From: Diprion similis | Lineage: Eukaryota > Arthropoda > Insecta > Hymenoptera > Diprionidae | Reading direction: 5' to 3' | DNA length: 64,000 bases | Assembly (NCBI RefSeq): GCF_021155765.1 | Contig: NC_060117.1 | Span: 6,290,001-6,354,000 of the forward strand | In this document: one piece after another, positions 11,049-26,000 of the stretch | Layout of the letters: the number at the start of each line of letters is the position of its first letter | Position numbering within the stretch: position 1 is the first letter of the stretch | Position numbers and translations under genes: made by a program | The notes under the pieces: generated by a model | The model's database searches: none | Told to the model about the DNA's origin: nothing | The model's input: the letters and a program-made list of their open reading frames with translations, nothing else

Positions 11049-14000
11049 CTGCAAAATGTCAAGCGAATATTTTTTAACAGATTCAGGGAGCAGTATAGTT
11101 TCAAAGTTGAAGTTTTTATTGTTACTTGATCAGTTGTAAGTTCTGGGTAATTGTTTTGCTTCAATCCATCAATTAATCGATTATTTGAAATTTTGATTCG
11201 CTATTTCGATTAATTTTAATTTTCTTTCCCGTAATTGCCAAGACGAAAGTAAACACAGAGGAATGACTTGTTGATGTTACTAAATATGGCGAAAGAATTA
11301 ATGTTTTCCTAGTTCAAATGAATGTCATTTGATTCTATGAAATACTGTCCTGTCAAGTGGAACCATATGAATTTGAATTAAAGACATTTTTGCCACCATA
11401 TTTGTTTTTTATGCAAGACTAAGTTTACAAAATCAAGTCTTTGCCTTGTCTCAAGTTCAAGTTCATTGGGGTAGTGATATTCAAAAGATGCCATTTCGTG
11501 GCAATAAAATCTGCACCTAACCAACTCTGTTAAATATTTAATGATTTTTATCGCATATCTTATGCATGACTGGTTACATTGTTTTAATATTTCAGAACAA
11601 AAGTCTGACAACGTACACGATGTCCACTGTGTCTTGATATTTGTAAAATTTACTGAAGACGATCAGCTGATCACCGAGTTCAACGCCATATTGTTCTATG
11701 TAACTTTACAGCAAAGATCTCAATCTACAACTATTCGACATTGATTTTCTTTCGAAAACTCGAAAATACCTTGGCTCCGCCTCTGCGACTTCGATGAGTC
11801 TCGTGGTTGGTGGATCCTTATTGTACTCGTCATCGGTATCTTCATCTGGATCAACGAAAACGAGCCTCGCGGCTTCTACTGGGGTAAGCACTGGGGTAGG
11901 CAAGGTTAAGGCCCGAAAATTTGGCACAGAAATCGGATCACGGATCATTCCCGACGTCGAACGAGTTTCCGCCGTTTTTGGAAGTTCGGGAAGTTTTTGG
12001 CGTCGTTTAGCCAGTGCATTGGCACTGCGGGATTTGACCATCCCTGTCGTCGACTCGGCCACTTCAACGTCGACTTGTTGAAATGGGTAGTACGAATTCA
12101 CCTGGAAATGATGACTTAGTTTAAAATTACCTTAAGAAAGGGGAGAAAAAATTTATGAGAGTAGGTAATCACGTACTTCTTTTGGACTCTCTTCGTTGTC
12201 TTCTTGGCCACTAAGTACAGAGTAGCTGCACTTCGCGGGGTGGCTTAATCTCGAAAGGTTTATCTGCGACAGTTTCGAGATTTCCTTAAGAAAACTGGGC
12301 CTTGTTGAGGCCTCAGACGGTGAGACCCTGTTCGACGACAGCCTGGGTCTTTGGCTCCGAAATCTAGCCTTGGGATGATCGATACACGAGCCTCGAAGTA
12401 GAAGCTCGGAAACCGCGAGAGCCACACTTTCCGCTCTTGGTTGTGGCTTCAGCCCAGGTACGCAAAGTTTCTCCCAAGTCTCAGTACCTGAAAATCATTC
12501 GATAGAGTATAAAATAAAAATTCTGTTTCAAACGTTATAAACGTGCGGTAACAGATTCTGAGACGCTAAATTTTTTGTGTACTCTCTTTGTGTACCTCAT
12601 GACGTTACAGATTTAGCTATCCATTATTTCATGCTAGCTTACTTCTCGCTTGAACTGCTTTTTGGTAATGTACTGTTTTTTACATGTAATTTATTTAGGC
12701 GCGAGTCGATCTTTCGACGTATATCTTTCGACTGACCGAAATGAAACCTCCATAGTTCGTTGGTGGGCAACCCGCCGCTTTCGCCACCGAATAGAAGCAT
12801 GCAGCTGGGCAACCTGCACGCAGCGTGTCCGTGAAGAGGTCCTGGACCAGGTTTACTTTTGAGCAAACACCACGAGGCTGTATTGACGTCCCACCGCCAA
12901 CAGTCGCTTCTCTCCTGCAGATCTGTCATACCGCCGTAAATGTAAACCGCATCTTCGTGAAGCACTGCCGAATGCTTGTGTCTTGCTGCTGGACCGCATT
13001 CGCTCGATGAGAGTAAATGCCATGATTCCGTTTCTGCGCATATTGTAATCATAGTAAAAAAAAAAGGCACACGTGGGCCAAAGAACGATAAAAAAGAAAA
13101 ACCACAAACTACTATAAAAATCACATCTAATCACATGAGATATCAGAATTGATCGTTATACTGCATAATTAGATGTAATCATGAATTATGGTCAAATCTC
13201 TGATATTTCATTCAATCAGATCTGCTTATATATGATCGTGGATGTAGTATCAGATTTGATTGGATGGGTATATACCCGTAATATTTGCAGATCAGACCTG
13301 ACATTCTGTGATTCAATTGGCAAATACGGGGTCTGTAGGTTTTACGCGTGATCTATCAGTTCCAGGCATGAGTAAGATTATTTCGGGTTGATTCGTGCAA
13401 ATTTTACGTGAACAATTCAACATACCGAGACAAATCCGCCCGCATCTATGCAATTCAGAGTACATATCACCTAAATGTCGATCAGTGAAATGTACTCTGA
13501 ATTGCATAACTACAGGCGGATATTGCCAATATGTATCCTGGGTTGCATAAATGCAGGCAGATTTTGGTAAATATACTCTGAATTGCATAACTACAGGAGG
13601 ATTATTCCTGTGTTAAATTATCGATGTAACATTTCCACAAAATAATTCAATATTAGACATTAAAAAGTCTCACTATTACATTGACAGTTAGATTTTGGAT
13701 CTGACAATGTGTAATAATATGACGTGACCACTTCTTTTTCTGTGGTATTACAATGTTTGACCGAATTTCATGTTTGCCTGGCTTTTGCAAAAAGCGTGCC
13801 ACACTACTTAACCATCGTAAAATAATAAACCATGCATGAACGTTGAGTGTCTATATATAGGTAAGTATAATAAAAGTTAAAAGGTTTATAGTGACATTTG
13901 GCACAATGTAGGCTATAAAAGAATAATATATATTTCTGATCACTTGTCACGTATAAAGTTACACAGGAACCTCAACATTGTGACGTGATGGAAAAAAGGC

Positions 14001-17000
14001 CTCATATAACAAAGAAGTATTCGTCCCGTCCAGTTTGTGGAATACGTATCATTTCAGACTGCAGTCTTCACGAGTCTAGCCATAAAAATCTCATACACAC
14101 GATATGACATCCCCGCAGTTCAGACGTGAAATATAGTCTGTTTCAACGATGCGATTCATGCTCAATATGTCAGACTAATGGTCCACTCAAATGTCAAACA
14201 GCTTTCGGCCCATCAACCTGTGGTTAACAGCAACTAAAAATTATGGGGATTCCGGGTATTCCGCAGGAGTTACGAAAACGAAATTGTTTGTAAAAAGTGC
14301 GGCCCTTTTCCCGATGATAAGTATTTTTCTTAAAGTCTGCAAGCGTACTCGTAATCCTTTACAGCTTCAGACAAAATATTAGAACAAAGCATATGCGTAC
14401 AATTAAGGTGAATGATTATATGAGTCGGCAAAAATATGACGCAATATTTGGCAACAGTATTATCGAGTGTTTTGCAGATTGCTTATTCCAGGCGCGCATA
14501 AATTTTTGACTCCTATAATGTAGACTTGAATAATATGAATTTAATGATAAATCGATAAACATATCCTGCAGGTCAAGTTACCGAAGTGGAAGGCCCATAG
14601 CTCTGGCGAACTCCCTCGAAGGTCCTGATAGCCACCGTATATCAACATCTGTCCTCGATGGACGAGGGCGGTGTGTCCTCTGCGTCCTCTCGGCACTGCG
14701 CAGCCTCTTTGTGCTCTTATTTTTCTCCAAGAGTTGTTCTGAAATGGAACAAAGAAACGAAGGAGGTCAATATTTTTAGTGAATACAACAGCAGTCGTGT
14801 TTTATTTATTTGCTTGCCTTTGTGGCTTCACAAATATTTTTATATGCGAGGGTTATAATCTAACTCAATTTAACACTGGTAATTAGTTACCGTTGAGAAA
14901 TTTGAGTCAACATCGAATTTCAAAATTTTTTAGACTCTATTGTAATTTTTAATTAACTGATTTAATGTGTCAATATGATGTGTTTTTATCATGACTATGA
15001 GCTTATTATAGGTAGCATGGAAACAAGCCACTTTTGCGCCTAAGGATAGGCAATCGAGAGCTACAATTTCGTGCCTGACATGGCAACTGTAACCCTAGTT
15101 GCCAATCTGCAGGCGCCAAGGTAGCTTGTTTCTACTTTTAGATCCGGTTTAAGGGGGCTGATCACCGTTTCAGGCTGGAGTTGAGTTAAAAGCAACCAGT
15201 CTCATTAAAAGACCATTTTCATCATTGATGTCATTTTTTTCTCAAATTTATTATTCTCCGTCTGATAAACTAATGGTGAGCTTCAGCAATTTTCATGTTC
15301 TTCGAAGATTAGGGGGTGGGCATTTACAAAGGGTATAGAAATTCTGTCAATGACGACGGGCGGCGAGGGGGAAGGGTATATGATCAATAGTTAAGTACGG
15401 CCTAGTCACTAGTGACTAGCGGATCGGACTGACAAAGGCTCGTAGGATCTGCGCGAGGGGATGAAGTCATAAGGAAGTCTTTGATAAAGGGTATAAAAAT
15501 TCTCCATTTTCTTTTTTCTTCATCACTTGCCACACTTGAAAAGTCTTTTTGTTCAATACGTACAAGTTCCTCGCTTACTATTATTGAGGTTGAAAAAAAA
15601 AAAAAAATTATTTATTATAACAGTTACGCTTGTAACTGAAAAATCGAATATCAGTTAATTAGAGCAATCTCGGCTATAAATGTGTAATTTTACAGAGAGA
15701 ATATTTGTCAAGCTTTTGGAAGATATTATTAGAATGGTACCCATATGGGATAGATTTGTCAAACAAGAAGATGTCATAAGAAGAAGTACACTTGTTGGTG
15801 TGAATCTGCGAATCCTCAACGGATGTTATTCGATGCATTTGGGTGGATAGACTTGAGTTACAGCTTCCTTCGAGTGACGGAGTTGAATACTTAAAACTTT
15901 ATTGATATCTTCACAAAAGCCTGTATGCAGTAAAGAAAAGCAAATATTCCATACCCAAAGTTTGTTTTCATCTATTATCAGTTAACGCAAGTGTGTAAAA
16001 TGAGATTTCAAATTCATGGTAATAATTATAAAAGCAAGCTTTTTGTAAACAATTTTTCAACTACAGTTATTTTATGAAAAACGTAACATTACTTAAGTTC
16101 ATACATTATTCTTATTGCACGGCAGATCTTCCTGGAAAGTTGGAATATTGTAAAATATGAAAAATGTGTTTTGCTGTTTCTGTTACTACATATGCGATAA
16201 AGCTTCCCCTGAAGCGTCGCGACGGCGCCAGAACCCTTAATGCTCGGTGAATCGTTAAAATCACTCGAGCCCTAGATTTATCGAATTGGAAAGTTGATTG
16301 CAAATATAATCCCCGAGCACGTGCAACGTCTCGCCGAAAATCTACTCTGGCTCGTTTTAAGATCTACATTAAAGAGCGAAATTATCATTCTGGAAAATTT
16401 TAAGGCAGTAATTATTGCCACTGCTAAACAAAAAAAAAAAAAAAAAATCAGAGAAACAAGTGAGAAAAGACGATTCTTTCTTCCGTAATTTTGAAAAATG
16501 TGAGAATCTAATCGCGTGTCAGTTTTTGCGACTGATATGGGAAATTCGATTATAAGACTTCACCATTTCAGTACTTTGAGACTTTGTTGACCCATTTTCC
16601 GCGCGCCACTTTCCCCGGACATTGTTGAACTTTTTCGTCGCACATAGTAACGACAGTTGTACCAAAAGTTCCGCGGAAGAGTTTTTTCCTCCGACGAAAT
16701 TCTTTTCTTTTACTTTCCCTCACAATTTACGGTGCTTTGCGAGATTTCGAGTACGTACAACACATAAAATTTATGGATTAATTTTTCACGGATGAATGAT
16801 TTTTCAACTTTCTCTACGATCAACGAATATTTTTCACACACGCCCATGTTTCTCTGCCGATTTTATTCTTACCTTACCGTCAAACTTTGTTCACTATATC
16901 AGATATAACACCCTTACAACTTGTTTACTTGTCACGACTTTCCGCAAAATAAGAATTCGGAGAAGTTCTGTCATTTTTCATTTCCGTCAAAGCGCCAGTA

Positions 17001-20000
17001 AATTTTTACACTCTGCAAATTATATTGCTAGTCAATTATTTTTTTCTATCTCTTTAGTTATTAAACAGATTTTAATCCCGAGTAAAAAGATACATGTTTC
17101 AGAAACAGTAGAAACCGCCTCGTAATTCGGACGATGGTCTCTATTAACACGCATAAAGTCTAACTTATTGATCTTCATACGCACGAATATCGATGATTCG
17201 GATTTAGAAAAAATTATACCTGAATTGATTCATTGGTCACGCTTGATTGAGTAAATTCTTTCAATATCCTGGAGATTAAAGCGTTCCTTCAAAGCTGGCA
17301 TTGGCTCTGCAGGGGTTCTGCACCTCTTGGATCTTTTGATGTGTAGTGGCAATCATAGAGCATTTACCCTCGAGGGTAAGAAGACTGCAGGCAGTTAGGG
17401 GTGGAGAAGAGGGACGACGTGGTGTTGGAAAGTAATTACGTAAGCATGTGTCGTGCAAGAATATAGTTACACTGTTCAATCACTCGATATATTAGAGTTT
17501 AAAGACCCGAGTAGCTCCTTTGAAAGTTAAGGGTGAACAGGCTGGAACCTTAGAATTAGAAGTCAGGAAAAAAGTGGGTAAAAAAACTGTGTAACTGAAA
17601 AAATTGGGTTTTTACTGTCTGATAAAAATGAAGCTAAATGATACAAATAAGATTAATTATATGAACGAAAGAAACGAGTTTCCAATGCGAATGTTAAAAA
17701 TTGTTGAACACTGGCGTTTCTAATACGATTCTAACGTTTTGTTTCTAGTACAGTAGTTACACCTTTTTTTCTACTACCGTAAAATTTTGGACAGATTTTC
17801 TTCTGGTAAATGAGTAATTAGTAGATACTTAAGCTGCAAAATTACGCTTTTTAAGATGCAACTGCTGTACTTTGAGGTTAGCATGAAAAATCACATGTGA
17901 AGTGTGCTCAATTAGAATTTTGAAGTAAGCAAGTTTGAGTCCTGAATTCGTAATTAGTGCTGAATTCTTTGAAACGCCTGGCATTTCAAGAGGAGGGAAG
18001 AGAATCATGTAAGCGAGGGGAATCACAGAACGAAGTCGGAGAGAAACACACTCGAATGGTTGGCAAAACGGGGAACCCCGCCCCTTGTAGCTACTCTCAC
18101 TTTTTCATCAGTTCAGTGATTAAAAACAAATGAACGAATGGTCGCCATAGCAACACGATAAAGTAGAAGCCAACCCTGCAAAGGGCTGAAATTACGGGGA
18201 TGAAATCCACGTTCGAAGTAGTCCATAAATGTCGCGTGGAGATGAAATATTATTTAAATTTTCAACCGTTCGTAGCTGTTATAATTTTTCGATTTTGATA
18301 CTGAATAATTCATTTTTTTTTTATTTATTACTATAACGACATATGAGGAAGTCAAATTTTTCATTTTTATAAGGGAGAGAGAAAAAATCTGTATTTAATT
18401 CTGTATGATAATTTCGATTGTTACACATGTTACACGGTTTTCGAGATTTAAAGCCCGAAACAACGTTTCAGCCTTCAACGAAAGAGAAAGAGAAAGATCA
18501 ACGAAAATCTACTAGATTCATTTGAATTGATAACTCTACGATGGTTCATTTTATACAGAATATTATTTTTTACAATTCTAATGAAAAGCTTTCAGTGAAT
18601 TTATATGAAAAAATAGTCTTCCACATAACATGAACCATGACATGAGAATGAAATCGAAGGAATTGACTTACAGATTTTTTTTTTTAATTTCAAAGTGATT
18701 TGAAACAAAGCATCGATATTATTATTATTTTTGTATTTGCAAAGAGATTATTGTAGCATGCAAAGATAATAATTCAATTAATGCTTGATGTGCGTATATT
18801 TCATATTAAAATTAATGAACTTGGGTAGAGATTTTTGGTTCACCGACCTCCATAGTCGAGATTTTCGAACCGAAGTCTTCGGGAAGGAAGCATAATACAG
18901 GCACAGTTTCGTGACGTACCTTACCTCTATATATACCTACAGCGATAAGAGTATCGATAAAACAATACATACTATAGTATTAGATGATTATTTCCGACCT
19001 TTAAATTGACGAGTTAAAGGGACGAAAACAGCTGACACTCAACTACTTCCTGATGTTTCGCATTTAAAATAACATCGCTTTCCTAATTGAAAAATGTCCC
19101 CATGACGTCAGAGCGTGGTTGTCAGCGCCATTTTATCACCACATAACCTAAGTTTTTAATTTCAATGGTGGCAATTTTTTTCCACCAGATGACGCGTTGC
19201 AAAATGATAATCCCAATAGAGAGGTGCTGTATGAAGTGGTTTTAAAATTATACCATAACCACTCGCTTCAAGCTAACACTACAAGACACTCGGTACGTAT
19301 ATATATATGGTATGCAAAAAGCTTATGGGGGTTATGGGGAGAGATACGGTGTTTTAGAGGCACGGGCAGAGAGATAAAGAAAAAGGAAACCCCTCCGTGG
19401 ATAAGAAATATGTAGCTGCTGCTGCTACAATATCGTAGCATACACGCTGAGGTATACATGTACTCGAGAACTTTACCCTCTTGGGGCATGTCGTCTCACA
19501 CCATCTTCTTGCTGCTTGCTTCCTCACCTTTCCCCTTAAAAACGAGACCAGCTGTAATATTCAACGACGTGTGTTGTACATGTAATACTGTATGCAAGGA
19601 GTATACGACACAAAGGAAGTCAAGCATTCAACCTTTCAAACATACCAGAGCAGTGAGATTTCTACAACGATTCTTTCAGTCACTTTCTTTGTTTCTGATC
19701 CTGCATACCTGGGATTCTGTTGCGAATAAAGAGTAGAAACTGTTTATATAGTGATTTTGCGTTTCATACTTTTGCAAGAAACTTGAAATATTCAGCTAGA
19801 AAGTACGAAACTAAAGAGATTCGAAAACCGCTTCTTCATGACTGTCAGAAAATGACCGTAGGAGCCCACAACTAATGGTTAGAAAATTTCCCTAGAAGTC
19901 TCACAGCAACGGTGGGCTCCTAGGGACATTTTTTTCTCCGTCGCATTCTATTTCCGATTATTTCTCGGTCTCTGGTTGTCTCATTTCCTCCGTTGATACC

Positions 20001-23000
20001 TGCGCTCGTGTAAGACTTTTCGATTTTTTAAACAAATTAATTTGTAGACTTGTTTTGTCGTAGATATTCTTTGTTAAGGTCATGAAAAATCTTTTGGAGT
20101 AGAGGTAAAAAACTGGATTTGTCGATTGATTCAAGGATCAGAATATCGAGTTTTCACTTACCCGATAATCTTATTCATAAAATTTAAAAATGTGGAAAGT
20201 TCAAGTACAGAATCACGAAGCATAGAAAGGTCAAAACATAAAATGGCGAAGTCGAGAATCTGTATACGATTCTACATTATCGAGAGGAATTCTGACCGTT
20301 CTACAATTTGGCACTCTTTAGTTCTACCAAAATAAATATAATTTCCGAATATTACCCGATGCAATACCAATCGTGACTGCCAGAAAAAATCCCTAGAAGT
20401 CCACAGCTAAGGGTCGGCTCCTAGGGACATTTTCTGGCGGTTGCGATTGGTATTGCGTGAGGTGCTCAATCAGGCCGATAAAATTCGAACTACTTAACGC
20501 ACGCGTATAAGTTGCGCACTTTTCTCATGGACACCCGGTACACTATTAATCATACTTGAATCGTGATAACTTCGGCAAATTTTTCGACTGTAGAAATCTT
20601 CTTATTCTATATTTTCTCAGCTTAAACTAATTCTGAGGCGCAGTAATTAGTAAGTTTTTTTGCGCCAAGTAGCTATATGCATGTAGTACGTAACTGTGTA
20701 TGTATAACGTGCCCATATACTCAAGAAATCCCCGGGGACATTAGGCTAGAAGGAGATGGCCGTTAGCACCAGATGTTGCCAAAAACCACCCTCCGTCTAG
20801 ATTGCCATTTAGGCGAGGGATAATCGTTGTAAATCTTGAGTAAAATTGAAACGTCATCGCCTCGAGCCAATGATTCTGATCTTTACCGCAGACAGCCTAT
20901 TGACCCGAGCCTGCAATTTGCCGCCAATCAATTAATAATAATATATAAATACTAAGTATTAAAATATATATTCTCATCTTTTTTTATCAGAGCTTCATTC
21001 TCGTATTAGCTTAGTTACTTGAGGTCAGTTTAAGTCAAACATCCTTCACTGTTCCAGAAATACATTTCAAAAACGTGAAAACTCGTTTCCCACTCGTTTC
21101 AATTCACTTACTTAACTTTGTGGCCCAAATCTATTGCCGCATTACCCTCGTCATCCTATCAGAAAATCAAATTTCCGTCTAAGATATTCGAGGACGAAGG
21201 AGGTTCAGGTAATTGAGCAACAGAAGATAAAAACGTCTAGTCATCGTCACGCGACGATCATCGAAGCTGTTTAATTTCCTGTAACGACTCAGCCTCGAGT
21301 CATGGTTCGTTCGATCTATACTTACTGAATGGGTCAAAGTTCCCGAAGTTCTAGAGATGAAGCTGGAAGTTGAGAAACAATGAGCAGAAGAGCCATGCCG
21401 ATTACAAGACAGTGTAAGTTTTTGCTTCCTACCCTGTTTAGGGAGGATCGATTTGTTTCGCACCAGGGTAAAAGTGGCAGCATCTGTCAGGGTCTCAAGG
21501 ATCATCCCCAAGGGACATTTGTCTTCGTCTATTATTTTCCAACTTGGGAACGTCGCAACTCGATTACTAGCTAAGACATCGGTAGCATCCATCTGATCTC
21601 GCTGAAGAGGTGACATCGTACACGGATACATAGTGCATGTACTGCACCCTAACCGCTATTGCCTCAATATGTTCAGCACGCTCCCCACTAGCTCGATGTC
21701 CTCCACCCCGGGCTGTCTGCAGCCCTCCGTCACTCAAGTTCTGGATGCTGATTGGACAGGGTTGTGTAAAACTTGTTACCGATGACGTTGCTATTGATTT
21801 AGCGGTTTTCTAGGGGTGGTAGAGCAGCCGAATTTATCTGGGCCTACCCTACACGTCCCTGTCTGAACCTCGAGTTCAATAGGAAACACCGGTATAGTGT
21901 TCCATACCTTGACTATGTTCAGCTGTTCTGAATCACGGAGTGCTGATGGTATCAAAGCACTTTGAACTAAGCTAACCTAACCTAAATTCGATATTTAGAA
22001 TATAGGTAGGTACCGTAAGAAAAATACCTTGTACGTATTTTTAAATCAGATGGTCTGTCTATTAGTCACCACCCTTCGCCATGTTTTTATTGCTATGCCA
22101 TGTCACGTTTGGTGAAAAAAAAAAAAAAACTAGAATAATTCATCCTTTGACACCTCGAAGAAGAATAATGGTCTTAGATGTGCGACACTTTGGAAGGGGG
22201 AAGTTGCGACGACAATGGGGAATTGATGACCTGCCAAAAGCCAGGGCAATACTCTCTACAAGATCGAAACGATGGTCCAGTAAGTTGTCGACATCTTTTT
22301 TCTCTTCTATGACTTCGATAAGTAATTATAGTAATCGAATCATGGACTGCGAAGGTATGAGCTTTGTTGAAAGTGTATCTAATTTTCCAAGTCGGAATTC
22401 ATCGGGTGCAAGACTTTGTGTTTTTATGATGGTTGAAGGCTGGATAACCTTTTTTTACGTTCTAATATGCTACCAACAATAATTACCTACTTTATATTAA
22501 ACACAGCTATCCCAAAGAAAAGGAATGAAGTTCGAGACCGGGGGGTTAAAATTGAAGGTCTAAATATTGGAACAGTTTCAGGGGTGGATGGAAACCCAGA
22601 CAGCGTGAGTTACGGAAGGCGTTAAAAGAACCCCCTTAATAAGAAGGGAAGATCTTCTCCCCGCTATCAATATTGCATAATCACGACCCTCCCTCCTTCC
22701 ACGCTTTTTATTGTTAGACTGGAGACTCACTCCAAAAAACAGCTAGCAGCCATTTTCTGCATATGGGGTATTCCACGCCAACTCGACCAGTGTTAAACCC
22801 CGACAATCTCAAAACCATTTCATGTTTCTTTCTAACATTCTACTCGGTAAAACAAGTGACCTGAATTTTTCACAAATTTTTTTTTACCAAACTGTTTAAT
22901 TTTTTTTCAAATATTTATAAAAAATAAACAGTTGAAGAAAAAAATTTGAAAAAAATTCAGGTCACGTTTTTCACCGAGAAGAATGTTAGAAAAAAAACAT

Positions 23001-26000
23001 AAAATGATTTTGAGATGGTTTAACACTGCTCAAGTTGGCGTGGAACACCCCATAGGTACATATTATTGTACAGTGACAGAATTTTAAATGATTACTCGTT
23101 TGTTTTGACAGTAAGAAATTGCATTGATTATTATATCGGTGTCATCGCACAAGAAAAATTTAATATTAATGTTGATTAAAAAAAAGTTGACGTTTCGTGA
23201 TGCGTACCTCACTCTGATTTTTTTGTGGTCAGTGCGAGTTTGTTTCCCCTTTTTTTTGGCTGCCTGCAGTATTCACGTTATATTTATTTTTATTTTCAGT
23301 TGCAGTAACTCTAGGAATTCGAGACACGTTTGTGGAGTAAACGGCTCCTCCATCGTCTGGATAGGAGGTAATTATCCCGAACGCCCTAGAGTCCAGTCGT
23401 AAACGCGTCGCGCAATTTATTTCTCCGTGAGGTGAATTCTGGCAAATTTTTATACTCGTAGAGTCTCTTTTCCGCAGGCTTCATTCAGCACTGCCACTTT
23501 CATTCTATCAAATAATTAATCTCACGAAGAATTGAAAGAATTCTATTGGGGCCGTCAATGTGGGTGTGGTTAGGACAACAACATGACATGTCAGCAATAA
23601 GCTGATCATTTTCACTAGATTTACCAAATAACAACCAGTTTATTGGGATCCTTAGTTAGAAGACATCATTTGGTGGCAGTGAGTTTTTTGGCATTAGCTA
23701 GCTAAGTCGTGTTTGATCATAAAACCAGTTTTTGATGCATTCATTGACTCAATGTCGAAAAAATAAATATGCAAAAGCTAGGAAAATGTTTTCTGTCCTT
23801 TGGTATTTGTTATATTGGCCTGAAACGATCAGCTGATTGTCAATGCCAACGCCATGTTGCTCTAAGCATTAGTTAAACCAACATGGCGTCGATGCAGGCA
23901 ATCAGCTGATTGTTTCAGGAAAATTTCTAGAATACCAAAGGTCAGAATCTCCATTTTGTGACGTTGAATTCATGTAGAGTAAAATATGCAAGGCAAAACA
24001 GCTTTTATAATCATACATGATCCAGCTTAGTTAATTTTTTTCAGAAAAAAAAATTTAGTGCATCACAAAATGGCGTCTTCTGAAATCAAGAATCCCAACA
24101 ACATTCGGGCAACATTATGCTGTAACACCGATTGCACAAATACGTGAAATTAAAGTTTCTTACCTTGACATTGTAAACCCAAAGCGGCGTTTCTGTGCCT
24201 GCTGAGAATCCAAGCTCCCCACCAAAAACGTAGAGACAATCCTTGTAAGCGACTGCACTGTGTTCTTGCAATGCCGATGGCCTTTCGCCGCCAGGATGCA
24301 GCTCCTCCCATCTGCTTTCAGCTGCAATCATAATAAAAACAATTTCAACTCCAGCAATCATCTTCCATGGGATTACCAAATGAGCAATGAAGTGTGATGA
24401 ATCTTCTTTCTTTGTTAGTTCAGGCAGAATTTCGGTTTAATTAATACGTTTCAGGGTCAAAAACTGGTACCACTGAGTGTGAATTGGTACAATAATTTTT
24501 AGAAAATTGTATAAGGTCAAAGTAATAGACATAAAATTATTCTATAAGGTAACGCTGACAAAAATTCTGCGAAACCTCGATAATCTAGAAAAGGAAGAAA
24601 CAGAACGGCATCATTGAAGATTCTGAAAATCTGATAGGAAATCTCGAGGGAAATCCAGAGATTTTAATCTTCACGATGCAGATGAAAGCACAAGGATAAA
24701 CTATAATAGGTCCTAGAAAACAAGGAAGATAACAAAAGCAAGAGTTGAAGTTCTTTCTTTGGTGTGGACTTTTTTTTAGTAAAAAACACGCCAACGGCTA
24801 GACTCGGGATTAAAAAAGAACATAAGGAAGAAAAAGTATAAAATGGAACCATTAGTGTCGAGACGTTGTGTGCCTTAAAAGAAGGTGGTCTCGGCGCATT
24901 GCGCACTTTCAACTTTTCTTCAGGACAAAAAACCGTGGTCGAAGGGTCTGGCGCAGGGTAGAAACGGTCGATTAAATTTAGCAGGCCGAAAAGGTCTCTG
25001 AGGATGTAATTGGAAAACTTGTTTCACCCTACCGACAGAAATTCCATGAATTTCTGCGCAGCCTCCTCGGTGGAAAGATAAAAACAAGAATTTTGTTTCG
25101 GGTTTTCATGACAATTCTTACCTTTTCAATATTGTTTAACTCAAAGTTCGAAAGAAATGTGCGATGCAATCTTCCAAAGCTCATGAGCGAAGGCTTCTTC
25201 ACTTTTAATTTGACCGATCATTGCATGACGATGCAATGACTCTCGGACAATGGTGGCATTGTTTCACGAACAACGAGATTGATACAGCACGTCGTGTTTG
25301 CTGCAATCAATCTCGGGCATCTCTAGAAGAACCCTATGCCTACGTTCCAACGACTAGAGTAGGCAGTGGCGTGTTATAAACTCAGATGGAAGTTCCTCTT
25401 TGTTCTGAAGCACGCGTCCCAGTGCCGAGTAACTCGCTCGTGAGTTCCTCTTGACCTGCTGAGGTCGGTAAAAAAAAAAAAGATCCACTTACCGACAAGT
25501 AGTACATATCGGGCATCGCCTATTACAATTTCTAATTAAATAACTTATATTACCATGGAAATATAAATTACAATTGACGTTTGTATTTTATGACAGTAAA
25601 ATGAAAGAAAATATAAATGTAATTCGGACGAAGTAAAATGCAAATTTCATTCGAATTTTGTACCCAAAAAAATTCAAATTCTAGGATAATCACACGCTGT
25701 TTTCACACCATCGAGACGTGACAATGGTTGGGTCAATACGGCGAAGCAAATTACGGATGGACAGATTTCAACGATTTTTTCTGTCGGATTCAGCCGACCG
25801 GCAAAGAATACCAAGCGTTAAATATAAGAATCCTCGAGGCTCGAGGGTCCGGATTCTGTAGATTTGAGTTCTTTGTGCCAAGCTGCACCCTCCGCTCTTA
25901 CTGCATCGACAGATTCCCCCAAGCGCGCGGTTCAAGGACCTCTCGCTCCTCAGGGAACCACGTTTTATTAAAGTTAAGGGCAGATTCAAATTGCATGAAC

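Noticed and set aside
21179..21631. 150-codon minus-strand frame of balanced composition
   Set aside because: I could not tie it to a family or to splice sites. It may be an old mobile-element fragment, but I cannot support a call.
21973..21985. Short (CCTAA) run like the insect TTAGG telomere repeat
   Set aside because: Only two to three units long, so chance or a common short motif is more likely than an interstitial telomere.
22081..22482. 133-codon plus-strand frame
   Set aside because: It has a poly-Lys run from an A-tract, serine-rich noise and no recognisable family.
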